A DNA stretch of 64,000 bases from Diadophis punctatus similis (GCA_023053685.1 JALIGW010000141.1:33501-97500); one strand, 5' to 3'; numbered from the stretch's first letter, positions 12,056 to 24,542 are shown. Translations and numbers: made by a program. The notes: generated by a model from the letters alone, not told the origin.

Positions 12056-12645
12056 TAAGGTGACCAGATGTCCCGCTTTTGGCGGGACAGTCCCGCTTTT
12101 TAATAATTTGTCCCGCGGCGTTTCAAAAAAGTCCCGCTCTTTTAATTTACATTTGCCCTCCTGCCTCGCCTGCCTCCTCCTGCCAGGCAGAGAGGGAAGG
12201 CAGTGAGAGGGGCAGCGGCGGTCTTGCCTGTTTGTCGCCGCAGAGCCGAAGAAGCTGGTGGGGTTCGCGGCGGGGGTGTTCCCTCACCCGCTTTCCCCAG
12301 CTGCCGGGACGCCGCCATTTGTGCTCTTTTGCCCTCTGTGCAAGCAGAATGCTTTGCGCATGCGCAGAGGGCAAAAGAACGCAAATGGTGGTTTCCCAGC
12401 AGCCGGGGAAAGCGGGCGGCAGAAGCCCCGCGCTGCGAACACTACCAGCTTCTTTGGCTCTGTGGCGATGAACATGTAAGCCTGCGCCGGTAGGAACCCA
12501 CCCCTGGCTGCGATGAAGGGGGGGGGGTGTTTGGAGGGTGCACAAAGCTGCAGAATAAGAGAGATGGACCCCTACTGTCTTGCTCCCCAAGAACCCTCCC
12601 GTCAATGGTGTCCCGCTTTACAAATATTAAAATCTGGTCACCTTA
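12056..12645. mobile_element. hAT-like non-autonomous element
   Basis: Perfect 14-bp inverted ends TAAGGTGACCAGAT / ATCTGGTCACCTTA and an 8-bp target duplication AATATGGG/AACATGGG (one mismatch). GC-rich interior with a long imperfect palindrome (about 12320-12380). Absent from the duplicate at ~47948, where atatgggccc is uninterrupted. Confidence 0.8.
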
Positions 12646-13600
12646 AACATGGGCCCACAAGAAAGCAAATCATGATTATCTGGAATCAGCCACTGAGGAA
12701 AGAATTAAACACTCTAAACAGCCCCATGAAAACCCCACTCCACAGCCGATCAATGTCAATACAATGGTTGATATCCAATTCTGCATTTGCTGTTCTCTCC
12801 ATTGCATTTATTACATTTTTTTTCATTCCTTCCAATTCCCTTCTGATTCCTTTCCAGTTCCCTTCCCTTCCTGATTCTTCCTGCCCACCCCGTCCTCAGC
12901 ACGATGTAAGAATGGACCAATACACCTGCTTGGTTTGTTCCATGCAAATCTCTGCATGTTTCTGTCATTCCCAACCATAGTTATGAATGAAAAAAGAGGG
13001 CAGGCAGTGAACCAAAAGGGGAAAACTGTTTCAAACATACGAAGCTTGACCTGCAACTGAAAAAGGAAGGAAGAGTTTTTTTTATCAGAGAGAGAGGGGG
13101 GAGGGAGGAAGGGAGGCAGGGAGGGAGAGAGGGAGAGAGGGAGGGGAGAGGGGGAGGGAGAGGGGGAGGGGGAAGGGGAGGGGGAGGGGGAGGGGGAGGG
13201 AGGGAGGAAGAGAGGGAGGGAAAAAGAGGGAGAGGGTGAGGGAGAGGGAGAGAGAGATTGGGGGGGTATTATAGAAAATCTCTTGTGGAAGGATGGTCTC
13301 CAGGGTCCTATTGAATGATAATTCGGAAGGAGCAGAGGAAACCATCTGGCTAACAGCTGAAAGGACACTTTTATTTATGTTAAGTGTAGAATGTCATTTT
13401 GTTGGACGCTGCTGCCCCCTTGTGCTAAAGCAGATAGAAGGGAGCCATCAGGTGCAGGGTCTGAAGAGACCTTCATTATATAGGTATGAAAATGTGGATT
13501 GGGACAATGTCTCTGGTCTCCAGGAGTTCTCCAGAGTTTGCAGAATGAATGGAATGAGCTCAATAGCCCACCTCAAGATATACAGTTAATAAAATTAAAA
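12646..13600. repeat. Inter-V shared block with purine tract
   Basis: Diverged shared block containing a G/A-only tract (13086-13258). Confidence 0.7.
13086..13258. repeat. Polypurine tract (GGGA/GA)n
   Basis: About 170 bp, nearly all G and A on the plus strand, many GGG runs. Expanded counterpart at 48384-48975. Confidence 0.9.
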
Positions 13601-13824
13601 TAATACATACACAAACGTACACACAAACATACACACACAAACACACACTTTTTTATATTAAGAACCAGGAGATGATCATATTCTCGGATGTAAAGTATAG
13701 TTCAGCCATTATCAAAGTGCTATTTATGAAATAGAATTCTGTACCTTGACTGATCGCATTCTTCCATTCCTGCCATCTCCTATATGGTCCTCATTTGAAA
13801 ACCAAAACACACATGGAAACACCA

Positions 13825-14606
13825 CCGGGTTCGCAATTTGGGTGTTCTCCTAGACCCGCAGCTAAAATTGGAGCAACATCTTTCAGCTGTGGCTGGGGGA
13901 CCTTTGCACAGATCCGTCTTGTGCATCAATTGCGACCCTACCTGGAGAGGGAGGCTTTGCTCACAGTCACTCATGCCCTTGTCACCTCATGGCTGGACTA
14001 CTGTTATGCGCTCTACATGTGGCTACCCTCAAAGAGCATCCAGAGACTGCAATTGGTACAGAATGCAGCTGTGCGAGCTGTGGTGGGTGTGCCAAGATAC
14101 ACCCACGTAACACTCATTCTCCGCCAGCTGCATTGGTTGCCTATTAGTCTCCAGTCACAATTTAAGGTGTTGGTTTTGATCTTTAAAGACTTACATGGCT
14201 CAGGGCCAGGTTACCTCCAAGACCGCATCCTACCACATACCTCCCTACGACCAGTTAGGTCCCACAGAGTGGGCCTCCTCCGGGTCCCATCAGCCAAACA
14301 ATGTCAGTTGGCGGGTCCACGGGGGAGAGCCTTCTCTGTGGGAGCCCCATCTCTCTGGAACCAACTCCCACCAGAGATCTGGACTATCCCCACTCTACTG
14401 GCTTTTCGCAAAGCCGTGAAAACATGGCTCTTCCGGCAGGCAGGGTGAAGATCGGATTCCCCCATGAATGAATGTTCTTTTTAAAATTATGAAATGTTTT
14501 TAAATTTATGTAATATGTATATTGTTCTTATTCTCGTTATACGCCGCCCAGAGTCCTACGAGATTGGGCGGCCTATAAGAACTTTTAATTAAATTAAATT
14601 AAAATT
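13825..14606 (+). mobile_element. CR1/L2-group LINE, 5'-truncated, frameshifted
   Basis: Coding begins at NLGVLLDPQLKLEQHL, shifts frame near 13900, then continues to WLFRQAG at 14448. The 3' end has CGCCGCCCAGAGTCC and an AATTAA tail. A subfamily different from the 34-kb copy. Inserted in the A4 3' flank; the empty site is visible near 49517. Confidence 0.85.
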
Positions 14607-14678
14607 AAGGAGAAATTGGAAGATAAGAGGTCACAAGACTCTCACAATCAACTCAATTTAAAGAGCACTGCATATTTT

Positions 14679-14762
14679 ACTCTTTCTCCATTTATTTATT
14701 TTATTTATTTTATTTTGCTGTTCTTATATGCCGCCCTACTCCCTGGGGACTCAGGGCGGCGT
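14679..14762 (-). mobile_element. Short LINE 3' tail
   Basis: TTTA-repeat then CCGCCCT...GGGACTCAGGGCGG, the reverse complement of the CR1/L2-group LINE 3' end. Confidence 0.65.
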
Positions 14763-15017
14763 CCATGACAATGATGTTGCAGCCAGACCGAAAATACTGT
14801 GCAAATGTGACAAAGGAAACAAAAGAAAAAGAAGAAGAAAATAACAAGCTATGCATCTTCTGAATACAAGTAACTACTCTAAAGTCTAGTGCTATTTCTT
14901 CTTGACCTGGAAGAGTAGCTTGTTCCTCCCTGCATAGAAGAGCAGACAGGAGAAAGAATTAAGTCATCTCAATCCATTCATGTGAATGCATAAAGTTTCA
15001 TCAGAAAAAGGCCCAGA

Positions 15018-15055
15018 GGTTTTTCACACTTCCTCCTTTGCTTTCTCTCACTGTG
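15018..15055 (-). promoter_or_regulatory. RSS of A4, 22-bp spacer
   Basis: CACAGTG (15049-15055), 22-bp spacer, nonamer TGAAAAACC (15018-15026). Confidence 0.9.
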
Positions 15056-15501
15056 GTCTTCGTGCACAGTAATATGTGGCTGAGTCTGCAGCTGTCAGGG
15101 ACCTCATGGTCAAATAATATTCATTGCGGGAGGCATCGGCTGTCAAGGTTGTTCGGCTTTGGAGGGATGAGGCATAGTATGTCCTCCAGTTACTACCATC
15201 CCAGTCTATCTGGCCCACCCATTCCAATCCTTTTCCTGGAGCCTGGCGGATCCACTCCCACCATGCTTTCTCGATGGAGATTCCCGTCACTTTGCATGTT
15301 AATTTGAAGGATCCTCCAGGGCTCACTGTTCCTGGCCCAGATTCCACAAGTCGGACGGTGGAGTGGACATCTAAATGAATGACAAAGGAGGAATTTAGAA
15401 CACAACCTTGCTTTTATTTTATCTGAGTGTTCAGGTCTATCTGGAAGATACTCACACACAGGAGCGGCTACTAAGCAAAGAAGAAGGATGGCAAGATCCA
15501 T
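15056..15501 (-). CDS. IGHV: IGHV segment A4 (clan II), open
   Basis: Leader exon 15456-15501 ([15 protein letters not shown]), intron, V exon 15056-15370. Mature V begins TVRLVESGPG (Arg3 where relatives have Gln), with Cys22, CDR1 ISIEKAWWEW, CDR2 [13 protein letters not shown], end YYCARR. CDR2 is the same as A1, so A1 and A4 are close relatives. A family-B leader relic lies immediately upstream (15737-15785), followed by B1. A CR1/L2-group LINE (13825-14606) sits in its 3' flank. No stop or frameshift is seen. Confidence 0.92.
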
Positions 15502-15577
15502 TGGGGAGCAAGGAAAGCTCATTTCCTTTAGAGCAATGACAGCTTTGGCTCTGTGATGCCCTTTTGTGTGTTTGTGA

Positions 15578-15616
15578 TTATTTAAAGGAGAAACAGCTCA
15601 GTGGCTTCATTTGCAT
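15578..15616 (-). promoter_or_regulatory. A4 promoter: octamer and TATA-like box
   Basis: Octamer ATGCAAAT (15609-15616) and TTTAAATAA (15578-15586), minus strand. Confidence 0.87.
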
Positions 15617-15736
15617 ATGAGTTTCATGTGGAACTTAAAAACAGTTTATATAAGAAAGTTAGGATAAGTCAGTCATTCAGTCCTATCTCAGAACTTTACT
15701 TTGACTCTGGCATTCACATTCACAGGTGAAAATAAT

Positions 15737-15785
15737 ACCTGTGAGGATAACTAACAAAGGACAGGAGGTTCAGCCAGTGTGCCAT
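15737..15785 (-). pseudogene. Family-B leader exon relic, V exon missing
   Basis: Recognisable MA-WLNLLS leader coding with small insertions, lying between the A4 promoter and B1. No V exon follows. Confidence 0.65.
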
Positions 15786-16142
15786 TATTGTTCAAAAGAT
15801 TGGAGGATTTTTACTAATGGGAAACTCTTCAGACAGCACCAACTATTTGTCCTGATTTAATTTAAATAAATTTATGAGAGCAATACTAACTTAAGGGCTA
15901 AGAAATATGGGTGATGAAATGAGAGAGGGTCAGGAATGAGTAGATTGAGTAAATATCCATGTATATTGAGGATGAAATTGAAACATGGAGCTGCTTACAT
16001 GAAAATAGAAAGGGAGGCTCATTCCCATAGACTGAATGGATGAAGGTTGAAGTGCTGAATGATGACATGAAGAGAAAATCCAAATTAATTAAGTTGTATA
16101 TTGTCCCAAAAGCAAATTTCAATGCTGCTCAGTGAAATGGGA

Positions 16143-16181
16143 AGTTTTTGGTTGGCTTCAGATTCACTTCCTCTCACTGTG
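16143..16181 (-). promoter_or_regulatory. RSS of B1, 23-bp spacer
   Basis: CACAGTG (16175-16181), 23-bp spacer (16152-16174), nonamer CCAAAAACT (16143-16151). Confidence 0.88.
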
Positions 16182-16621
16182 TCTGTCTCGCACAGTAATA
16201 GACTGCTGTGTCTTCAGCTTTGAGGCTGTTCATTTGCAGATAGAGCTGGCTTTTGGCATCGTCCCTGGAGATGGTGAAGCGCCCCTTCACTTTGTCAGAG
16301 TAGTAAATATACTATACGACCATATGTATGCCACCCATTCGAGTCCTTTCCCAGGAGCCTGTCTCACCCAGCCCATGTAATAGCTGCTGAAGGTGAATCC
16401 GGAGGCTTGGCAGGAGAGACGGAGGGACTCTCCAGGTCTTTTCACGTCCCCACCGGACTCCACCAACTGGACCTCAGATTGGACACCTAGAAATAAAGGT
16501 GGTTTAGTAAGACATCCTGCAGTTAAACACAAGAAACTGAGGAATAAGCCCTCTCTATGGAGGGGAAAATAATACCTCTGAGGACAACTAACAAGGACAG
16601 GAGGTTCAGCCAGAGTGCCAT
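16182..16621 (-). pseudogene. IGHV: IGHV segment B1 (clan III/IGHV3-like), frameshifted
   Basis: Leader exon 16576-16621 ([15 protein letters not shown]), 89-nt intron, V exon 16182-16486. Mature V begins [18 protein letters not shown], with Cys22, [18 protein letters not shown]. The frame then breaks in CDR2 after AYIWS: the exon has two extra bases near 16300-16325 compared with B4 and B5, and a stop follows shortly. Two further extra bases lie just before the heptamer (V exon 305 nt against 301). Splice sites, RSS (23-bp spacer) and variant octamer look intact, so it could still rearrange but not encode a full V domain. Orthologous in position to the intact B5 in the second block. Confidence 0.88.
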
Positions 16622-16744
16622 TATTGCGTCTTCAAAAGATTGGAGGATTCTTACTGATGGGAAAACAAGCACTCAACATTTGGTTTTTGAGTACAGAAGG
16701 ACAGCAGGAAGATATGGGTCCATTGAACAGGAAGCCGTCACTGA

Positions 16745-16752
16745 ATTTACAT
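16745..16752 (-). promoter_or_regulatory. B1 variant octamer ATGTAAAT
   Basis: Minus strand ATGTAAAT, one mismatch from the Ig octamer, 124 bp from the leader ATG. No convincing TATA box is seen between it and the ATG. Confidence 0.6.
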
Positions 16753-18245
16753 AGCCCTCAGGATAAAAGAGACACAGGGTGCTTTGACCTTCTAGAGTGC
16801 CTTCATCTTCCATTGTAGAGATGACTGAAAATGTCCCAACATCAGTAAAGTATATTTATTTTCATCCTTAAGAAACATGTGAAACAACAGGTTGATTTTG
16901 TCAAAAGGAAAGTCATATCCTCAAAATTCAATGTGCTCCATCATATGAGTATTTGGGGAACATTATTGCTGGTAGATAACTGATGGCCTTGTTCTCTGAA
17001 TGATGGAGATATAAATCACATTTAGTGGAAATTTTTCCCATTCTGTTAAGAAACAGAGTCAAAATTGAAATCCATATTTTAGTCCGAGTCCCCTAATAGT
17101 TCATCTATCAATGATAGTTTCTTACCTTGTAACAATGTTTAGATGCTTCCCAATATATGATTATTGTTGTAGTTTGGAATCTAAAGCATCTATTTTTACT
17201 TCTCTCTCATGATTCAAATTTACTATTTTTATACTAATATAGAAGCAAAAAACATGACTTATGCTTTTGTATATGCTCTCCTTTCCCCAATCTTTGGGAC
17301 AATCAGCTACTTTTCCTGACCTGATCAATAGTGTAGAGCCATTTCCAATGGATGAATTCTTTAGTTCACTCTGTGCCCAGCCAAAGATTCGGATAGGTTG
17401 AATTCAGCACAATAAATTGCCCTTGGAAGTTAATCGGAAGTTATTGCATGGTTTGCAAAATTGGCATCATATGTACCCACTGGGAAGCACACCAGGATTA
17501 TCTGGGGTTAGACATCGAGGAAAAAGTTAAGCCATTCAAAACAGACCAGCAAATACCCAGTTCCACAGCCTGTCCATCAGAATATGATGGTTGATAACTA
17601 TTTTGTGTTTGTTGTTGTTTCCACTGCTTGCAAAACATTTTCCCTTTCCTTCCAATTCCCTTTTGATTCCCTTCCTCCAGCAATAGCAATCTCTGTGTGA
17701 TGATTCTCCAATACACTTCTAGGTTTTTGCTATTGCTAGGTTACACCATGCAATATATTTAGTCATGTTTCTATCATCCCCATCTGTAGTTACGAAGAAA
17801 TCAAGAGGGCAGGCAGTGAACGAAGAGAGAGGAAATGTTTCAAACATCTCAAGCATGGTCTGCAAATGAAAAAGGAAGAAAGGGAATTTTATTTCGGAGC
17901 TATAAAAAGAATTATGAGAAAGCCTCTTGGGGAAGGAGGGTCTCCAGGGACCTCTTGAGTGATCATTGGGAAGCAGCAGAGGAAACCACCAGGGTAACAG
18001 ATGAAACCACACTTTCATTTGTGTTAAGTGGAGAATTTCATTTTGTTAGACACTGCTGCCCTCTTGTTCAAAGCAAGTAGAAGGGGCCCATCAGGCTCAG
18101 GTTCTGAAGAGACCTTCATTATATATGTAAGACTATCAAGCCTGGGACAAAAATTCTGATCTCCAGGCGTTTTCCAGACTGAAAGAAATGATCTCAATAG
18201 GCCCACCTCAAGAAACAAATAAAAGTAAAACAATACGATATATTT
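16753..18245. repeat. Family-B 5' flank and inter-V shared block
   Basis: 16753-17490 is B1 5' flank and 17491-18245 the shared block with a pyrimidine tract; no gene. Confidence 0.65.
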
Positions 18246-18974
18246 TGTTGAGGTTATGTATTTATGAAATGAATACACGCAATGGAATGTGGCGTTGCTG
18301 TTCGATACTATAGAGCCAATAAACAGAAGTCTTCAAAGTGTTAAATATAATTTACTTAAATATATTAGCAAAACGTCAAAACAAACAGTCCACGAAGAAT
18401 CTTTCTTTAACTTATCTTCTTTTGCAATATACAGACACAAAGTCTAACTCTTAGCACTTAGCTATTAATCAACTCTTAGCACTTAGCTATTAATCTTTTG
18501 TAGATAAAGTCTTCAGCAAACAATGCAGTAGAAACCTTGAACTTCTTCTTTTGGTAGCGTCCAGACACAAAGTCAAACACAGAGTCTTCAGTCTTCAGTC
18601 TTCAGTAACCAGATGCAGGAGTATGAGTGAGTACAAGCAATCAATCAATCACTAAGCACATGGCAAACAGCCCACTGACGCCCACACGGCACACGGAACA
18701 CAGCCCAATTATGCCCACGGCACACAGCTCACTGACGCCAACATAGCACACGGCACACAGCCCACTGATGCCCACACAGCCCATGGCACACAGCCCACTA
18801 ATGCCCAAATTACTCAAGCTAACCTGTTCTCTTTTATAATGATCAGCAAGCCTACAATGCTTACAATTTATAGCAATACCACTTTTTATATAAACATAGA
18901 TTAGTGCTTTATTTATACATTAGTAACCCAATCAGTTTTAAACATAGTACTGACATAAATACATAACTCCAACA
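18246..18974. mobile_element. TG...CA element, copy 3
   Basis: Same element; minisatellite at ~18660-18805. Confidence 0.7.
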
Positions 18975-19575
18975 TATTTATTCACTTGGAATCAGTCTCC
19001 AGAAAGTTTAGTTATGAAAATATTTAATATATCCATTTAATTAGTGTAAGCACCCTTTTCCTTAGAACTAGCAGAGATGCATACTCTTAGGTGTAATGCA
19101 TAGTTCAGCCCTGATGAAACCGCTATCAGTGAAGTAGAACTCTGTAAAGTGACTCATTTGATTCTTTGTGTTCCTACCATCTCACTTCCACACTGAGCTT
19201 GTTTGAAAACCAGTACACACCTGGGTATACTGAGGATGAATGGCAAAGGCATACATGACTCTTAGGAGGTGTTCATCAACCCAACTCCCAGGGCAATATA
19301 TCTCTAAATCCTTGTCCATGATAATGATGTTGCAGCCAGTTCTTGAGAAAATTGTGGCAACAGGGAAAGAGAAACAAAAGAAAGAGAAAAGAAAGACAAT
19401 GCTTGCAATTTGTTGTTTGCAATAGGAGCAACTACTCTGAAGTCTACTACTACTCCTTGTTGAGCTGGAACAGTAGTTTGTTCCACTCTGCAGAGAACAG
19501 TGACCTGAAAGAAGAAAAAAATTATCTCAATCCATTCATCTGAATGCATAGAATTTCTTCAGGCAAAAGCCGAGA
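18975..19575. other. 3' flank of A5
   Basis: Same flank as A2, A3, A8, A9 and A11. Confidence 0.65.
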
Positions 19576-19613
19576 AGTTTTTCACACTTCCTCCTTTGCT
19601 TTCTCTCACTGTG
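19576..19613 (-). promoter_or_regulatory. RSS of A5, 22-bp spacer
   Basis: CACAGTG (19607-19613), 22-bp spacer, nonamer TGAAAAACT (19576-19584). Confidence 0.88.
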
Positions 19614-20064
19614 ACCCTCCTGCACAGTAATATGTGGCGGAATCTGCAGCTGCCAGGGACTTCATTGTCAAATAAAATTCATTGAGGGAGGCATCGACTG
19701 TCAAGGTTGTTCGACTTTGGAGGGATGAGGCATAGTCTGTACTCCAGTTTTCATCATCATCAACCCAGGCTGTGTCAGCCACCCATTCCAATCCTTTTCC
19801 TGGAGCCTGGCGGATCCATGCCAAGTACATATTCTTAATGGATTCCCCTGTCACTTTGCAAGTTAATCTAAAGGATCCTCCAGGGCTCACTGTTCCTGGC
19901 CCAGATTCCACAAGTTGGACAGTGGAGTGGACATCTAAACAAATGACAAAGCAGGAATTAATACACAACTCTGCTTTTGTTTTATCTCATTGTTAAGGTC
20001 TACCAGAAAGATACTCACACAGAGGAGCTGCTACTTAGCAAAGAAGGAGAATGACAAGATCCAT
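19614..20064 (-). CDS. IGHV: IGHV segment A5 (clan II), open, long CDR2
   Basis: Leader exon 20019-20064, 84-nt intron, V exon 19614-19934 (321 nt, two codons longer than most A segments). Mature [19 protein letters not shown] with Cys22, [21 protein letters not shown]2 [15 protein letters not shown] with an acidic DDD(E) insertion, end YYCAGG. Open throughout. The second-block partner is A11, which shares the two-codon insertion but has Cys in place of Arg in WIRQ. The extra codons are GAT/GAC repeats, consistent with small slippage in CDR2. Confidence 0.92.
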
Positions 20065-20141
20065 TGCAGAGTAAGGAAAACCTCCTTTCATTTAGACTAA
20101 TGAGAGCTTTGGGTCTGTGATTCTCCTTTGTGTGTTTGTGA

Positions 20142-20180
20142 TTATTTAAAGGAGAAACAGCTCACTGACTTCATTTGCAT
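20142..20180 (-). promoter_or_regulatory. A5 promoter: octamer and TATA-like box
   Basis: Octamer ATGCAAAT (20173-20180) and TTTAAATAA (20142-20150). Confidence 0.87.
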
Positions 20181-20403
20181 CTGGTTTTCATGGGAAAGTT
20201 AAAACCAGTTTTTAAAAAAGGTAGGTTGAATCTATCAAAGAGTCCTTGCACTGAAGATGCACTTTGAGTATGGTTTCACATCTACAACCCCAACTATTTG
20301 TCCTGCTTCAATTTAGGTAAATTTATGATAGCATTATTAAATGAACGGCTAAGAAATATGGGTGGTGAAATGAGAGAGAAAGAGTCAGGAATGAGTAGAC
20401 TGA

Positions 20404-20806
20404 TTTAGATTTATTATTAGAGTTGGAAGGGACCTTTTCGGTCATCTAGTCCAACCCCCTGCTCAAGCAGGAGTTCCTACACACTTTGAGACAGATGGCA
20501 GTCCAGTCTAACCTTCAAGGTCGCAACTGTTGGGGCTCTCACAACCTCCGCAGGCAAGCTGTTCCACTGGTTGATCGCTCTCACTGTCAGAAAGTTTCTC
20601 CTCACTTCCAGGTTGAATCTCTCCTTGGTCAGCTTCCATCCGTTATTCCTTGTTTGGCTTTCTGGTGCCATAGAGAACAGCCTGACCCCCTCATCTTTGT
20701 GGCATCCCCTCAAGTATTGGAACACTGCTGTCATGTCACCCCTGGTCCTTCTTTTCACCAGACTGGCCAAGCTCAGTTCCTGCATCTGCTCTTTGTATGT
20801 TTTATT
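20404..20806 (-). mobile_element. CR1 3' end
   Basis: Reverse complement of the sauropsid CR1 3' region (GGTTGGACTAGATGACC type). Target duplication GACTGA on both sides. It sits in the 3' flank of B2. No intact ORF. Confidence 0.85.
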
Positions 20807-21006
20807 GACTGAGTTAATATCAACCTGTATTGTGAAGGAAATTGAGGTATGGCGCTCCTTATATGAAAGTTAAAAAGGAGACTTGTTCCTGCAGACTGAA
20901 TGGATGAAGGTTGAACTGCCAAATGCTGACATGAAGACAGAATCCGAATTAATCAAGTTGTATATTGTTCCAAAGGCAAATTTCAGAGCTGCTCAGTGAA
21001 ATGGGA

Positions 21007-21034
21007 AGTTTTTGCTTGGCTTCCTCTCACTGTG
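21007..21034 (-). promoter_or_regulatory. RSS of B2 with 12-bp spacer
   Basis: Minus strand: perfect heptamer CACAGTG (21028-21034), spacer of exactly 12 bp (21016-21027), nonamer GCAAAAACT (21007-21015; same nonamer as intact B5, 7/9 to consensus). Relative to the 23-bp siblings the spacer lacks 11 bp between two CTTC repeats. Confidence 0.9.
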
Positions 21035-21470
21035 TCTCTCAAACAGTAATAGACTGCCGTGTCCTCTGGTTTCAGGCTGTTCATTTGCAGATACAGCTGG
21101 CTTTTGGCATTGTCCCTGGAGATGGCGAAGCGTCCCCTCACTTTGTCCGAGTAGTAAAGATTTGAAGACCATATATGTGCCACCCATTCCAGGACATTCC
21201 CAGGAGCCTGTCTCAGCCAGCTCATCTCAAAGCTGCTGAAGGTGAATCCAGAGTCTTGGCAGGAGAGACGGAGGGACTCTCCAGGTCTTCTCACATCCCC
21301 TCCGGATTCCACCAACTGAACCTGAGATTGGACACCTAGAAAGAAAGGTGGTTTGATAAGACTTCCTGCAAGTAAAGACAAGAAGCTGAGGAATAATGAC
21401 TCATTTTGGCGGGGAAAATAATACCTCTGAGGACAACTAACAAGGACAGGAGGTTCAGCCAGAGTGCCAT
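21035..21470 (-). CDS. IGHV: IGHV segment B2 (clan III), open, with a 12-bp-spacer RSS
   Basis: Leader exon 21425-21470 ([15 protein letters not shown], completing to GVQS across the splice), 89-nt intron, V exon 21035-21335. Mature [19 protein letters not shown], Cys22, [22 protein letters not shown] (Asn43, Val44 instead of Lys-Gly), CDR2 [17 protein letters not shown]3 [16 protein letters not shown], end YYCLR. The exon is open with all core residues. Two things set it apart from B1, B4, B5 and B7: the 3' end codes CLR rather than CAR, and the RSS spacer is 12 bp instead of 23. The second-block copy B6 is the same except Ala for Asp24. Upstream flank and variant octamer are normal. Confidence 0.93.
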
Positions 21471-21594
21471 TATTGCTCGTTCAAAAGTTTGGAGGATTCT
21501 TATTGATGGGAAAACAAGCACTCAACATTTGAGATGTTGAATGCAGTGGGAGAACAGGAAGATATGGTTTCTTTGAACAGGAAGCTGTCACTGA

Positions 21595-21602
21595 ATTTAC
21601 AT
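21595..21602 (-). promoter_or_regulatory. B2 variant octamer ATGTAAAT
   Basis: One mismatch to ATGCAAAT, 125 bp from the leader ATG at 21470; same position as in the other B segments. Confidence 0.6.
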
Positions 21603-22171
21603 AGCCCTCAGGATAAAAGAGACACAGGGCGCTTTGACCTTCTAGAGTGCCTTCATCCACCATTGTAGACGTAACTGAAAATGTCCCAACTTCAGTTAAA
21701 GTATATTTATTTTAATCCTTAAGAAACATGTGAAACAACACGTTGATTTTGTCAGAAGGAAAGTCATATGTTGAAAATGCAATCTGCCTCAGCGTTAGAG
21801 CAATTTGGGAACTTTATTGCTGGTAGATAACTTTCTGTCTTGTTCTCTGCGTGATGGAGATGGAAGTCACATTTATTGGAAATATTTTCCACATTTGCAA
21901 GTAAAGAAACAGAGTCAGAATTGAAATCCATATTTTAGTCCGAGTCCCCTAAGTGTTGATCTATAAAGCATACAGTTTCTTACCTTGCAGCAATTATTAG
22001 ATGATTCTCAGTATATGGCTATTGTTGTAGCTTGTAATCCGAAGCATTTATTAATTTTTCCATTAATTTTTCTCTCTCATGCTTCACATTTATTTTTTTT
22101 AAAGAAATGTAAAAGTAAAAAAACATTACTTGCAGTTTTAGGGTTAGGGTTAGTGTTAGCAATATGTGCAC
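21603..22171. other. Family-B 5' flank of B2
   Basis: Same flank as other B segments; no additional gene. Confidence 0.6.
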
Positions 22172-22560
22172 ACCAGGGGTGGGTTCTAACCTTACCTCGC
22201 TGCCAGTTCGCTTCCTCAAGATGGCGACCGTACGCACAGTGCCGGAAACTCAAACTCTGCACATGCTCAGAAGAAAAATAAAATAAAAAATAAAATAAAA
22301 AATTTAATTTAATTTAAAAATTTCCCAAAAAATGGAAGCCGAAATCAAGATGGCGACCACATGCACATTGCCAGAAACTCAGCTTCTACACATGCTCAGA
22401 AGAAAGAAAATGTAAATAATTCGGAAATTTTTTTAAAAAAAATTAAAAAAGATGGTGGCACTCATGGACCAGCACTGACCGATCCGGTTCGGTGACATCA
22501 TTGTGGCATCACCAGAGGGTCACTACAAGTTCAGGCAAACCAGTCCAAACCAGATGCCCA
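22172..22560. repeat. Unclassified dispersed element
   Basis: Begins CACCAGGGGTGGGTTCTAAC and ends near CAAACCAGTCCAAACCAG, with internal repeats of AAGATGGCGACC and TCAGAAGAAA. Also at 57230 and 32033. No coding potential. Confidence 0.6.
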
Positions 22561-22860
22561 CTGGAAGCACATCAGGATTCTTAGGACTTAGACACTGAGG
22601 AAAGAATTAAAGCATTCAAAACAGACCTCCCAATACCCAGTTCTACAGCCTGTCCATCATAAAAAGTCTGTTGATAACTATTTTGTGTTTATTGTTGTTT
22701 CCACTGCTTGCAAAGCAATTTCCCATTCCTATCAATTCCCTTCCAATTCCTTTCCAAATCCCTTCCTGTTTTCCTTCTGATTCTCTTCTGGTTCCCTTCC
22801 CTTCCATTTTCCCTTCCTTTCCCTTCATCAGCATTCACAGTTTCTGTGTGAGCACTCACC

Positions 22861-23863
<1,003 letters not shown>

Positions 23864-24542
23864 ATATATTGCTAGTGTTTCCCCCTCCCTCCCAATGTTT
23901 TTGCCATACAATATCTGGAGTTATAAATAAATAAAGAGTGCAGGCAATGAATGAAGAGAGAGAAACTGTTCCAAACATGTCAAGCTTGGCCTGCAAATGA
24001 AAAAGGAAAAAAGGGAAACATTTTTATTTCACAGCTATAAAAAGAATTATGAGAAAGACTGTTGGGGAAGGAGGGTCTCCAGGGACCTCTTGAGTGATAA
24101 TTCGGAAGCAGCAGAGGAAACCACCAGGCTAACAGATGAAACCACACTTTCATTTGTGTTAAGTGGAGAATTTCATTTTGTTAGACACTGCTGCCCTCTT
24201 GTGAAAAGCAGGTAAAAGAATGCCACAAGGCTCAGGATCTCTGAAGAGACCATCATTATATAGGTATGAAAATGTGGATTGGGAGAATGTTTCTGACCTC
24301 CAGGAGTTTTCCAGAGTTTGCAGAATGAATAGAATGAGCTGCAAAACCCACCTCAAGATATAGAGCAAATAAAAATAAAATAATACTGTTAATACCAATA
24401 ATTGGTACTAGTCTTCATAAATATTTATTCTGTGAACATTTAATATATCCATTTAATGATAAAAATATACATACCATATTTGTGTATGTATGTTTATGTG
24501 TGTGTGTATATACACACGCACACACACAGACACACAAATATA
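23864..24542. repeat. Inter-V shared block, right part
   Basis: The shared block (22600-24470) is split by the jockey-like LINE; ends in a short CA/TG tract. Confidence 0.65.

Noticed and set aside
22138..22156. GGGTTAGGGTTAG telomere-like sequence
   Set aside because: Only about two units; chance or part of a local repeat, not an interstitial telomere.
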